Assembly: GCA_026413225.1 (NCBI GenBank)
Contig: CM048552.1
Span: 193,474,053-193,538,052 of the forward strand
Direction of reading: 5' to 3'
Length of the DNA: 64,000 nt
DNA from: Otis tarda
Lineage: Eukaryota; Chordata; Aves; Otidiformes; Otididae
This document shows, piece after piece, positions 37,482 to 50,703 of the stretch. The notes under the pieces are model-generated. The model was not told where the DNA came from and searched no databases. It was given only the letters and a program-made list of their open reading frames with translations. Position 1 is the stretch's first letter, and each line of letters opens with the position of its first letter. A program made the translations under genes and the position numbers.

Positions 37482-40400
37482 AGCCAGAATCAATTGAAAT
37501 GTGGATGAGGTATAATATGCATTGAAGATGAGGCAACCTGGGATTATTCACCTTTCCTGGGAAGCTGCTGCAAAGGATGCTCACAGCACAGATGCTCCCT
37601 GCAGAAATAACGATTGTGTAGAAAAAAGCAAGCAGTGTGTCCTCACTTGTCAGCCTGTCTTCCAATTTTCTCTGCTCACCAGTAATAAACCTGCCTAAAT
37701 ACCTTCTCCATCTTCTATTACTTTTTATTTTTATCTTTATTATCTGCTGAGTATCATAACTGACAGGTGGATAACACATATTTATCTACCTATATGAACA
37801 TACTTTCATAACTTCCAACATTTACAGATGCTTTGGTTAGAACACACCCTCTCATGGAAAACTTTGTCTAAATTTACACTCCATAAGAGCAATACAAATG
37901 TTTACACGATTTTAATTATATTTGAGTCAGGGCTTTCTCTAAACAAACAAATGTGGTTCCTCAGTGTTTATAATCCACACTTTGGAGAAGTCTGATACCA
38001 CTGGAGAGGGAGTAGCTGACTGTAAACAAAAGCAAAACTGATTAGCCAATTTTCCTTCTCTGTGCTGACTGAGCCCCCGAAAGGAAAACCACCTGAACAG
38101 CAAATTAAAAATGATTCAGTTCTTGCAATGAGAAGTCCTGTGAGAAACAGCTCCGTTGTGCCAGGTAGGTTAAAGCCAGCAGCATCCAAGAGCTCAGCTC
38201 AAGAAAGTCCCAGAGCCACTCTTTGAAGCAAGGGGGCTGGCAGGCTGGACCCCCTCTCCCAACAATGGACGAGCGACAGGCTGCACACCCCATTGCATGA
38301 CTGAAACCCCCAGTTTTGGTCCTGCGCTGAGTTTGTGCCTGGCCCCTTTGACTGCTGAAGTTTAATTTCTCTGCAGTAGGTGCCTCCTTCAGGCAGAATC
38401 TTTCCAAGAAATATTAACCAAGACAGGGTAAGCATTTCCAGGCATCGGCCTAGGGAAAATGCACACTAAGACGCACCCGTGTGTCACTTTCTATCACAAG
38501 TTTCAGTGACCTTGTCTTCTGCAGCTTATGGTTTGGCAGAGGGTGGCTTGTGTCTTCCACATAATTTTTGTCCTTCTAGGGTCAAAATACGCCCAATTTA
38601 TAAGTGTCTTAAAAATAAAATCACAGTTCAGCCAAGATATTAGCAGCTAAAAAAGCTATTATAGCAGCTGGAAACCGTGAAGATTTAATCTTCTCCGACC
38701 ATGTTCTGTCCCTCCACAACTCCTACTGCTGATTAGACATCACAGGCACCATCTCTGCAGAATAACAGAAGAATGAAACCCCTCAGGAAGAAATATTGCT
38801 TCTTCTGTAAGAACAGACAGAAATTTTCTTCAGACCCGTGGCTCCCAACTGGCTAATTACATCTCGCTAGCAAGGTGCAATAGAAGCCCTTTTAACTTGT
38901 TTTATTGGATCTGTCCGAGCTGAGCTGGTTGTGTACCACGCTTTGAGAGCCGGCAGCGCCAGGAAGCACAGACGCTTAGGTGATCCCAGACTGAATAAGC
39001 CATCCCAGTCAAATTTCCAAAATGTACTATGGCACCGAGCAAGCAATCTCCATGCTGGTAGGATGAGGAGCAAAGCTACTAATGGTAGAGATAAGAGGGG
39101 GCAGCCCAGACGGTCAGGACAAGGGCGAGTGAAGGCAATGAGTTAGGAGATGCAAAGAAAAGCGTGGGACACTGTGGGTGAAACTTGCCATGAAAAAAAT
39201 CAGAAACTGCTTTAAAATAATTCTGCCTGTGCACTTACATTTGGTCTCGTCTTCATTTCTTTCTCTCCGCTAAACAAGCATGTGTGACCTATTTCTCACA
39301 GAGATTTCTGTCTTCAAAAGAGGCAGCTTATGTCTCCCTTCTGCCAGTTCTCTCAGGAACAATGTCCTGCTCTCTGCCTCTGCTTGTGCTTCATTATTAG
39401 CAGAGCACTTTCCTACCACTAGATAAGATTTTCTCAGTTGGTTTTCATTTCTGATGCCACACTGATGATTACGTTTAGTACAAGCAGTGGTGCTTATGTT
39501 CTCACATGCTGCTGTCACCAGCATAGCACCCCACAATCAATGCAAGGCTAGAAAAACTACTGAACTGCACATTTCAACAAAACAGCAGGTGCTTTGAACA
39601 TCATCTATAACTTTAAGCGAACAATTTCAGTAATGGTTTTGTCAGTCCTTCCCAGAAGCAGCTCTAGCAGGCAACAAATAACAAAATGAGGTTCAGCTGG
39701 GGAAAGAAAAACATTGAGGGAAGGGAAATGATTATCATAAAACATTTGTATAGCCATGTTCCGCGCTGTACAGAACAGAGATCACACCTCACCCCTGCCC
39801 TAAACTTCTTGCTGTTGCTAAGACAACCACATCAATGCAAGAGAAGCAATGCAGAGACCAGTGGTGAGACCTCCTAAGGGGATTAACTGGCTACTAGGCT
39901 TTGCGAGAAGAGAGAAAGCACGATGGTGCAAAGGGCAGGATGGCTGCTCTAGCTGTGGAAGAATATGCCAAGCGTGGAAGTGATGGGGATATAGTGGGAA
40001 TATCCCAAAAAATAGCAGGGGCTCCTTGTGCCCAGAAATGCCATGTTTTCTTGGCTGAGTCAGGCTCTAAAGCACACCACTGGGAGCTCCCAGGGACACC
40101 ATCACGAGGTCCAACAACATCTCTTCACATCAACTACCCCTTCTCACTTCTGCCTGGCTTATTACAGGAGTGATGTATCTGCCTAAGCCTCAAGTTACTG
40201 AGCATTTAGGGAAAGCTTCTCCCTCCAGCACTGGGCTTGAGGCCTTATCCTAGGGTAAGATGAAAATTATATGTAGCAAGCATACATGGATGGAGGAGAT
40301 CACAAAGTACTTCATAGGGTCAGCTTATGAAGCATACATAGAAGCATACCTAACAGAAGCAAAATCCTACACTATCAAAGCATCTACATCCCAGCTCCAC

Positions 40401-42186
40401 CCGATCACTTTATTCTAGACATTTCATTCCATGTTTGCATAAGACTATATCCTTTGCTTGACTCTTCTCACACTATTTACAGACAATCTTCTGCAGAACA
40501 TTGCATAAATGTAAAGATGTGGATCCTGCAGTATATCACAGGAAACTGCATCAGTGAGGTTAATAATTTAATGTTTTCTGGAGCAAAGCATCATTATCCT
40601 TGAAGGAGGCACAGAGAAGAGCATGCCTGACACAGAGCTCACCTATACTCCCTTAAGACACTTCACTGGTTAACACAACACTGCTGACAAGCCTTCCCAT
40701 ACTCAATTTCTGAGTTTAGATAGAGAAGAAAAAGCTGATTCAAGATCAGCAAACAGAACACATGTTACAAGAAGGCAAACGTCTATAACTTACCTTCTCA
40801 GGTGTTCAAGGTCTGAAACATGAAGGTGTATTAATACAATGAACCACAGGTGCTGAACAGAGCAAAATCTGACAGCTTGTTCACATTATGGGGTTCATAT
40901 GCTTCCATACTTTTGTATAAGTAGTAAAACAGTTCTGGCTCATAAGTTTATAAACATAAACATAAATAAACAAATTCTTCCCAACAAAGAAATTCAAAAC
41001 TAGTAATTGCATCTTTCTTCTCTATCCCTACTTCAAAAGACACTTTGGAAAACAGGAAAAGGCTTCTGTTTCAGTTCCAAAGATACCAGAAGTCTCTGTT
41101 GATGCATCTTTGTGAAAAGAGAAATCCAGCAGCAAATACACCATCTAGCTCCTACCACTGGTCTGCCATGACCAGGGCTTTGTCACGCTCACCAAGACGG
41201 CTGGTAGGTATGTGGTGTGCTTGCCTGCTTCATAATCCCTCCCTCACACTCTCAACTTATTCCTCCCTGGATTTCCTCCTGTTTTACTACAGCTCTTCTA
41301 ATACAGTATCAAAACGACTCATAGTAATATCAGGATTGTGCCATGACAGACACATGCCCTGTTCATGTGTTCCGGGGTTTAAGAATTTTTATTCTTCTCC
41401 CAGCTCACATATTTCACATGACTCAAGTTAATTAAATGGCAGAATGGGATACTGCCAAATGTTTATTTCTCACTGAAACAGAGACAGTCATTTAAAGAAT
41501 GTTGTTACACTAGCCACATTTCGCCACAAAGAACGAATACGTATAATTATAATATCTGTGATTATATAACGTCAAACATCATAGGAAAAATAAGCAGCTT
41601 CACATTTTGAGGAATAAATTGTAACCTGTATTATCCACATTCAGGCTAAAAGTGCTGGATCTTGTCCCAACCTCAGGAATAAAATATACCCAGCAGTAAT
41701 TGAAAAACAAATGAATCTGATTATAATCTCACCACACTCTAGCTTTTGCATTCCTCAGCTATGCAGCAAACAGATGGAAAAATCACATTATGTGCACTAG
41801 GAAACAAATTTTTAAGGTATCTCGGCAAGCATCAGTTATCTTTGCACTTAAATATTTCTGGACTTGAAGCTTGAGTCATATTGCATTACAGCTGTGAAAT
41901 GTTTGGTTACTGGTTTATAACGTATTTTGACATTGGCAGTGGATCCACTGATCAAAAATGTTGCTGGGTTTGCAGGTTTGCCTTCGCAATCAGACTGTGG
42001 ACAGCAAACCACATGAAGACAATTAGAAGATGCCAGATTATTTTGTAGCTTCTGAAGGCAGCGTCATTAAAGACGAATTTCAAATACTAGGCTTCCAACA
42101 TTACTGGAAAATCTCATGTGTTCAGAGAGGCAAAGGTTTTATTTTCACTTCAATAAAGTGCAATTTATTGAGTTATTCCAGGGGGT

Positions 42187-43350
42187 GCATTCAGGGCATG
42201 GAGGAGGTGGCACATCCCAGGCACCAGCTGCAGGGTTTCACCACAGGACCCGGCCTCTGCCACAGGGACATCTCGAGGCCACCTCCCCATCTGCAGCAGC
42301 AGCAGCCCTGGTTTCCATTTTAGCTCAGCCTCCATGTGTCATTTGTGAGGGTTCAAAAGCTCCTCTGTGAGGAGCTGAGTCGCCCCTGATGAAGGCTCTG
42401 GTGGGGACACACAGCCGGCAGGAGTCCATATCTGATGCTGAAATCCCCTTCAGCACCTCAGCAGAGACCCTCCCACTGCATGGAGTGGCTGCCCTGACAG
42501 ACACCAGGTAGGAGAGGAGACACAGAAGCTCAGGATAGGGAGCACCCACTCGTGGCACCCGGCCCTGTCCTCTGCCATTCCTGGGACATGCACACATGCT
42601 GTGGCAGGATGCTGGACACCATAGCCATGGCCGCATGCTGGGGCCCACCAGAGAAGATGGATCGCCAGGCCATGGCCACCCAACCTCGCAGGTGGGAGGC
42701 TGGGCCATCTCCCTGCCTTATTTCATTAGCAGCACCATAGCCTGAGCACACAACCTGAATGGGTCTTCCACAGATGTCAGCCAGAGGAACTCACGCTGCC
42801 AGAGCCCAGCAGGCTTCTCTCCTGAGGTTTTGAAAGTATAATAATAAGGGGTAAACCTCAACTGATTTTTAATTTTTTTTTGAGAGGCATTACCTGTGCC
42901 CTCTCTGCTCCAGATGCTAGTTACAATTCTGCTGCTGATGCCCCCCTCCTCAGGGCTCAGGGAGCACAAATGGGGTCTCCTCCCTCCGCCCACCTGTCTA
43001 GTTCTGAAAGTTTTGTACAAAATAAGGTCTATGAGGTTCCTGGTGTTCTGCCACGTTTGCTGAAGTTTGTTGAGCTCAGACATTTGGGGGAGCACAGGAC
43101 AGCATGGGTTCTAGACCCTCTTTTGGGAAGAAAACCCCACCACAGGCCCTGCCTTAGCTCCAGCCTTGCCAGGGTGTGCAAGCAGAACGACTGCAGCAGA
43201 GGAGACCTGGTCCCCAGGCCAGGTAACGCTGCTCCTCCCATCAGCCTGTCCTCCCGATGCCTTGTGTGGGGACTCACCCACTCACTGCTGGGCATCTGCT
43301 TGGAAACCCACCGCAGCTGTGATCTCTCGTTACCACAGCATCTGCAGTCT
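42187..43350. other. GC-richer patch, function unknown
   Basis: Noticeably richer in G and C than its surroundings, with a CAG run (about 42292-42306) and a perfect 8-bp hairpin at 42358-42376 (AGCTCCTC, loop TGT, GAGGAGCT). Frames of 125-165 codons are open on both strands, as GC-rich DNA allows, but none shows a known domain. It may be an unrecognised old LTR or another repeat. Confidence 0.4.
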
Positions 43351-46300
43351 CCCACACACAGCCCTCACAATGCATAAAAGTCTCTCTCTGGATACCTCTC
43401 ATTCTAATGCAGTATCTATAATACCTACATATATACATCTATAATGCAACCTCCCCACAAGGCCTCCATGGGGTTCCCTCCTCTGGCTAACAATCTGCAA
43501 ACACATGGCAACAAAAGATGGTGTGACTCATTTCTCTGTGAGATATCTTAAGGATTGCTTTAAAAGCTATACAACAAGCACACAAGTCATGGGTAAGAAG
43601 CAATATACAAAAATATGGTTGCAGTTCCATTATACACTTTGCAAACATTTTTTTTCCCTAATTGCCTTTGGCTTATAACATTTAAAAAGAAGTAAGAAAA
43701 CCTGGAACTTCAGTCTCAAAGTATTGTATTTTTTTTTCCTCAACAACCTGCATACAGTCAAACAGCTATTTCCTGTTAAGCAGCTTTAGTGGATGAGGAC
43801 CAAAATGAGCATTAAATAAACTTTCTATAAAATAAACTTATTTTGCTGTTCATCCATCACAGAAAAGTTTACCTGAAATTCATCCCTGAATTGATAAAGT
43901 TTCATCTGGAAAAATAACAAGTTCTGTCAATATAATTTTTTCAGATAGAACGCTCAAAACTCACTGACTGTTACACAAACCAAATGAAGTATTAGCACAT
44001 CCCTTCTGCAGGAAGAGAGGGACCTTACACAAAAATCAGCCTCTACTGAAATTTCTGCAAAATTCTACTGATTTCAACAAAAGTTCACATTTGTATTCTT
44101 ATAGAAAGATCGATTCTGCATATTCACGATGGCATGAAAAACATAATAGCCAACAACTTAAAGGTGACAGTCCCTTATTTTCTCCAGAGTTTGCTCTTTC
44201 TTCTTGCAGCTCGTTGGGCTGTGGCTGCCCTTGGTGAGCAGCTGTGTAATGCAGAGTGTCAGACAATCACAATATCATTTGCCCTCAACTAGAAACCAGA
44301 GGTTTCCCTTTCACTGAATGATGTTCAACTCTGGCTATCAGCTCTTTTGTTATAAATTAGCAAGACGCCTTTACATTATTGCTTCTGCCTTGTATGTAGC
44401 CTTATTGATTTTTTCAGTACAGAAGTACGTTAAGAAAATCAATGTTTCAGCACATAGAGAGGAGCAGAAGTATTGTAGAATCCCACTTGCCATGCCAGCA
44501 TCAGAGATCATAGTTAAGTTAAAGGAAATAACATGTACATGTGGGACAACGAATATAGAGAAAAACTGCATAGAAAATGGGTAAGTGGAGAGGCATGAAG
44601 TTAAAAACAAAACAGAAAAAGAGAAGCTGAAGATAAATGTAGTTGCTGTGGGTAGGACTTATCTCAGCTAATTTTAGCAATCTAAAACTTAAGTATCTAG
44701 TCCAAGCTAATCACCTTAACTTTCTCCATATAGTGAACAGAGAGCAGGAGCCACCTCCACAGGGGATTCAACCAGTCCTAAGACAGGTCTCTAAGACAGG
44801 GCAATGCATCACGCTTTCCCTCAACTACCCCAAAATCTAGATGATGGGCTCAGAGGACATACATAAGTTTTGGATGGTTTAAAGTTAGGTGAGATAAATA
44901 CATATCTGTAGAAGTAACGAAGTACTTTCATTCCTATTGAGGGAAACAGAAACATGCGCTTAGTAAGTGAAGTGGAAACACTTCAGGACTGACACTCAAT
45001 CGCTTGGCTATGAAATGCAATGAGGCACAACAGCACAGCTGTTGGGAATAAAGGCTGCCTCTATTCTGCCAAATAGGAGCAGACCAGGGCTTGAGGACAA
45101 GCACCCAGCCTGAGGGCCCATGCTGCTTAATCATTAGTTCACACCCTGGCAATGATCGCATTGCTCCAACTAGCTCCATCTGAGACAAACCTGTGTTCAA
45201 GAGGACAGCAGTTTATCTATGCCGTGTGTAAGTAGAGTCACAGATAGTCCTTGTACCTCTAGCAGTATGGATGCAGACAAACAATAACATTTGTAATAGA
45301 TCTGCTATGGATTTTTATCATATTCTATAAATTGTAGGCTGGGTAACTTTCAGAAGCTTATTCTAGAAAATCTGATATATCCAAGTTATTACAGCAACCT
45401 ATATGCCCAGCTATCAATCAGAAAATTACTATTAGTGCATTGAGTTTGGAAGCAATCTGGAACTACAGCCTCTTCAAACTACATTTTCAAAGGTTTTATG
45501 CTATACTTATAACTTCCTAACAGACCTAAACAAGGGGTCACTGGTGGGCCAACATTAAAAATGTTACGGATTATAAAAGCCCATTTTCAGGGTGCTACTC
45601 CTAACTTCAATACGCATCCCTATGTCCGCAGCTGCTCTCTGACATGGTAGACAACTGGCATAGACCAGAGTCCCCATCCGCACTCAGACACAGAGAACTT
45701 CTGAAAGAGGGTATTCTTGCTCCAGATCAGCTCCAAAACTGTGCCCTAAAATGGTTGGCCTACGGCAAAACAGCACAAGGACTGTCCCAGCAGGTGACTG
45801 AGTTCCAATGCCTGGGAATTTCCCTGGCACTGTTTAATTTACTAGTATAATCTTTATGTTCTGCACATTTCAACAATTAGTCTCACTGTTGTAACTGCAA
45901 GCAGGGTTCAGCAGCATTTCAGAGAGATATTCCTCTCCTGTGCACTCAGAGATGTGATTTGTGTGTGATTAGCTGAAGACAGGGACATGAATGCTTTTGC
46001 AGACGTGAGGGCAAGTTCTCTGTGTGTTTTGCTTGTGATACTCAAATTATCATAAATGAAGAGGACACAAATGACATACACAAAATTGACTGATTTTAAA
46101 GCAGGATCATTAACAATATGAAAGTCAGATTTCAACCTCCAGAATGTAATGTAAAACTCAAAAATCAGAACCGACCTGCTATTTTTGTGCCTAAAATTAC
46201 AGATCAACAAGTTTCTCGACCCTAAGAGCAATCTACTTGCCAAATAAGTTAAAATCTGGCCATAAAGATGAGCTTTTCATTGAGACCCTTCTCAAAAGAA

Positions 46301-47086
46301 GGAAAATACTACCGTAGCTTTTTAGGCTGCACTACCTTCTCCTTATACACAGCTCTGAAATATTTTTCGTTCTATAAACTGACTCTATCCTGAAAGCTTC
46401 CTTACTTGAGTAGTTAAAAAGTAGGAAGGAATATCCAAATAAAGTGTCAGAACAGATAACACGTAAAATATTTCTATCCTGCTCTACATTGCCACTCAAA
46501 AAATCATTTACGATCTTGTTGTTTATAGTTTTTGGAACACAGACAGGAAAAGGCCTCTTAAAGCTTTTGTGTTTTAACAGCACTGGAGTTGATGTAGGAT
46601 CATACACCAATTTGGGTGTTTCAACGATTGAATAGATGGTCATTCAGTTCAATATTTTTAGCTTTAAAGATCAGATTCATTTGGTTTTCTTGGCAATATC
46701 TGACACTTCTTGTGTCAGAGGAAAGATTTTCTTATAATTGCTTATCAGCAAGTCCTTGTCTGAACATTTAAATAATTTATGAGCACAAAACCTATTTGTT
46801 GTATTTTATTAAAAATGGGCCAAACTTGCCACTAGTACAATTGCATGTAGTGCCATTCACTTCAAAGAAGCTACATATGCTTACACAGCAGGGAATTAGC
46901 CCAGATACTGTCAAAATGCTTCATTACTAGTCAGGTCAGACAATAAATCAGATCTTCTGTTTGCAAAGTACTGCAATTTATGTCTAATGACTGGAAGAAT
47001 TGGTATAAAAAGTAATTATCGAAACTGGAAAGCAATCAACTCCTAAATGTGCAAAACCTAATCTAGAATTTGAATTGTACAACAAC

Positions 47087-47099
47087 AAAAAAAAAAAAA
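47087..47099. repeat. Poly-A tract, 13 bases
   Basis: A run of 13 A after CAACAAC. It lies about 130 bp from the edge of the CR1 at 47226 and is not part of it. Confidence 0.85.
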
Positions 47100-47225
47100 C
47101 CAAACATGATTATGGTAGGTGTAAAAACTATCTTGCTTTCTTGCAGACGTAAGCTAGCACTTCCTCCTTCCCTTTTCTGCAAGGATCTCACCTTCAGCAT
47201 CTTTTTGGCTCATTTAAAGGCCCAT

Positions 47226-48210
47226 TGTCATAGAATTACTGACCTTTTCAGGCTGGAGGGGACTTTGGGAAGTCTCTAGTCCAGAGTTAACACTGAATTC
47301 AGGACCAGGTTGCTCAGGCCTTTGTCCTGAAAACCTCCAAGGACAGAGAGACTGCACAAGCTTCACTGTTCTTATGGGACAGTCTCCTGTTTTCCTTACA
47401 TCCAGTCTGAACCTCTGTTGTTTCACCTTATGCCCACTGTCTATAGTCCACATGCCATGGACCACTGTGAAGAGCCCAACTCTGTTTCCTCAATGATCCT
47501 GTAAGCACTGGGGACTGCTGTTAGATCCCCCTGCAAAACCATCTGTGCTCCAAGCAGTACAAACCCTGTTCCATCAGCCTCTCCTCACATGGGAAATGCT
47601 CCAGCCTTCACCATCTCAGGGACCTCTGATGAACTCCCTCAAATACCAAAAATTTGCTGATGTCTTTGCTGTATTGGAAGGCCCAAAACTGGATGCAGTA
47701 TAACTAAATGCTGTTATATATAAAACTACTGTTAGTACTGAGTAGAGTCACTTGCCTAATAAAGCCCAGGATGCTGTGCCCATCTTTGCTGCCAGGGCAC
47801 ACTGCTGGCTCATATCCAATTCACTGCCCACTAAACCTGATGCAGAGGATTAGTCCATCACCAGCACTGGAGTTTGCATTTGTTCTCATTTAATTTCATG
47901 AGGTTCCTCTTGATCCATTCCTCCAGTCTGTCCAGGTCCCTCTGGATGACAGCTCTGCCCTCCAGCATATCACCTGGTTCCCTTCAATTCTGTGTCACCC
48001 ACTGAGTTGATGAGGGGGACATCATGTCTCCTTTTCTAGATCACTGATAAAAGTATTAAACAGGACATGTCCCCACACAGATCCCTGGGGAATTCAGCTC
48101 ATAACTGGCCTGCAGGTAGAGTGAAACACATCAATTACCAGTCTGCGAGCCCAACAAACCAGCCAGTTTTTCACCCGTGTAATTGTCCACTCATCGAGAG
48201 TGTATCCCAA
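47226..48210 (-). mobile_element. CR1 LINE 3' end, antisense, about 1 kb
   Basis: The plus strand reads as the reverse complement of a CR1 tail. It opens with TCATAGAATTACTGACC, the terminal CR1 motif, followed by GGCTGGAGGGGACTTTGGGA. The middle holds CCATCAGCCTCTCCTCACAT and CCCAAAACTGGATGCAGTAT. Further in are GGGCACACTGCTGGCTCATA, TTCATGAGGTTCCTCTTGAT and CAGTCTGTCCAGGTCCCTCT. In CR1 sense these encode the last part of ORF2, here riddled with stops and indels. The copy is truncated at its 5' end near 48210, the usual CR1 pattern. Divergence looks moderate to high. Confidence 0.88.
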
Positions 48211-50685
48211 GCAGGGATTAGAAGTCAATTTATAACAGGCACCTAGCTTCAGTTTCAATACGGCTGCTTGTTTCTTATGAAATGACTTATCTAAAAATCA
48301 GGCTGGCTGAAGGGGGAAAAGAACTTAGATCAGCTGTTTAGAAAATATTTTCATTTTGCCATCTCCTGTTCAGTTTGTACATCTAACAAAGAGTAGAGGA
48401 CACAGAAAGCCAGCTGTGAAATATGGATTACTGGCCCACCAGTGCGAGTCAAAGAACAGAGCATGGAGCTATACATAAACTGGGTATCACATATTACTTT
48501 TCAGCTACAAGTGAGTGTAATTTCTGGAGGCATCTATTATACTACATAGAATCGAGTAGCTGTCTGCAAGGTGTACCTTGCATACCTACTCTATTACTTA
48601 TTATTTGGTTTCTGCTGAAGACGCTCCTTTGGGAAGGCTCTTGCTCTCTGTTCATCAGAAGCCTTGAAATGATATCAAAATGGGGGAAAAAAAGAACAGT
48701 TCACTCTAGGTTAATAGGGAAGTTATTCAAATTATAGACTATTTCTTAAAATGTCAGTTGAGTTTTTTTCACACAAGCATCAAAATAGCTTATGTCTGAA
48801 CTAGCTAGTTACATTTGAACTATTCATTTTACTGCCTGAGTTGCTGCTTGCAATTCAGCACAAGCTTTGGGCAGTGCTATGAAAACTGAACACCCTGTGA
48901 TCAACTTTCAGACATGGATGCAGCAGTTCTAATGGCAGGGTGAAATCCTGGGTCTTAGAAGTCAAAGAAAATGAAGTTTTCAGGTCAGAGGGGTAGTGAG
49001 TCCAAAACCCTAAAGGATGTAATCTTTGGGATAGCATCCTGTTGGCAGCCAAAGTGCTGAGTGCTGGAGAGTAAGTAAATAACACTTTCCCATTTTTCAG
49101 AAATTTGCACATACTGTGGGAATTCTAGTGGCCATAGAAACTGTTATACAGCCTCTCCTAGGACAGTACTGAGAAAAACCAATATTAGATTAATCACTAG
49201 TAAAATATTCAGAGAGTGCAGTGAAAAACCCACCCCTTACACTGCTATATATTGTGTACACTATTCTTGACTCACTCATGTAGAATACAAGCAGTGATGT
49301 AAATTGACGACCTCAGGAGGGTGTTTTGCAAACCTAACAAATAGAAAGTTATATTTTAGTATGCAGGTAAAGATTTTTCTCTCTTTGCTTTATCTTGTTA
49401 TTTGCAGTTGGATTCCTTTGCTACAAACTGTTCCTGAATCTTCCTAGATAACTATTCCTAATCAAGATAAGGGTGAGAGGAGGCAATTGTCTGACTGATA
49501 TCCCGGAAGAATGAGATTTTGGCTGTGAAAATGAGAAATATGTAATGTGATTGGACTGATCTCTCCTCATCCAGAAAAAAAAATGCATTTATAAATCAAA
49601 GTTACCATACAATTTGGTTACAGATATTCAGTGGATAAATGATCCTCTTTCTCAGTTATATGTTTCCATTTATATTTTAAAAACTATTGATTCGGCAGGA
49701 TGAGGAGGGTATCTCTCTGTGCTTCATTATTCCAAGTGACACATGATAAGTTATGCTTTTCTATGGACTTTCATATAGCTTCCTTCAGAGAAGACTCCTT
49801 TGTTTTTCCTCGAGAGCTCAGCTGTTAATCCATTCTTTTACTAGAAGAGATACTATGGCAGAAGATGAAGAAAGTGCCTGTGAGCATGTTAATCACAGAG
49901 TGATTGATGCTGGCATTACAAGGAAAGGTTAGACAATATGCTCAGCAGTTTTTACTGCTATTTACAACACAGTGCCAGTCATCCAAACCGAGGACTGGTC
50001 AGTGCACAGACTTCAAATTAATTCAATATGAGTCCTCTGAACCTAATGGCAAGTCTGATAACATTCATTTGTTTTAATTTCCAGTGCAAGTCTGAAAACA
50101 TCTGAAATCCATGAGACTTTCACAGTCTGACTACCAAAGCCAACTTGTTGCTCAGGCTGCCTGTACACATCCCTTCTCATATCAGAGTCAGCCCCTACAA
50201 AACCCACCTGTCTAACAAAACAGAAAAAAAAAAGTAGCGGACAAAACAGCAAACTGGAAAAAAAAGGAATTAAATTATCTCCTCTAATTTCTTCTGTGAA
50301 ATACAGTTTCACAGAATGCTTTTGCACCCTGCATTGTCAACATGACTTCATGTATTTTTATTGGAAAAGATGTGAATTCTGGAATGTGGGTACACTATTA
50401 ATCCAAATAATACAATGATGTAAGTCTGAAAAGGCAAACTTTTAAAAACTTCTGTAAATGCACTTGGCTTCATAAATCGTTTGAAAGTTCACTGAATCAA
50501 AGAGCAAGCGTCTATCAACAGGGATAAGTTCCAGCTGTGCAATTAATGCAAGCAGAGAGAAAAGGCAATCAACAAAGCTCATGACCAACTCCATATGAGT
50601 GGTAAAACAGAATAAAATTACTTCTATGTAGAATACTCTCCTAAATATGTGTTTTCATTTCTATGTATCTTTCTTACTGTCAGCT

Positions 50686-50703
50686 GGGGGGGGGGGGGCG
50701 GGG
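50686..50703 (+). repeat. Poly-G tract
   Basis: Thirteen G, one C, then four G. It has strong G-quadruplex potential and is prone to length errors in sequencing. Confidence 0.9.

Larger units (their letters stand above)
31975..47225. other. Long unique stretch, gene not seen
   Basis: About 15 kb without a recognised gene or major transposon. It is AT-rich at 33.2-33.5 kb, 36 kb and 43.6-44.1 kb, and GC-richer at 38.1-38.4 kb and 42.2-43.4 kb. It includes a T run near 32790, an A run near 36058, a G-rich run at 37461-37481 and an A run at 47087-47099 preceded by CAA units. The block at 33180-33480 has a homeobox-site-like AT texture (TTAATTAGCAATTG type words), which could mean a conserved non-coding element, but that cannot be judged without other genomes. 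Confidence 0.5.

Noticed and set aside
40585-40625. Possible L2/MIR tail-like words (GGAGGCACAGAGAAG)
   Set aside because: The match is too short and no flanking element is visible.
42880-43377. Plus-strand frame of 165 codons in the GC-richer patch
   Set aside because: Similar-length frames occur on the opposite strand, as expected when GC-rich DNA lacks stops. No known protein.
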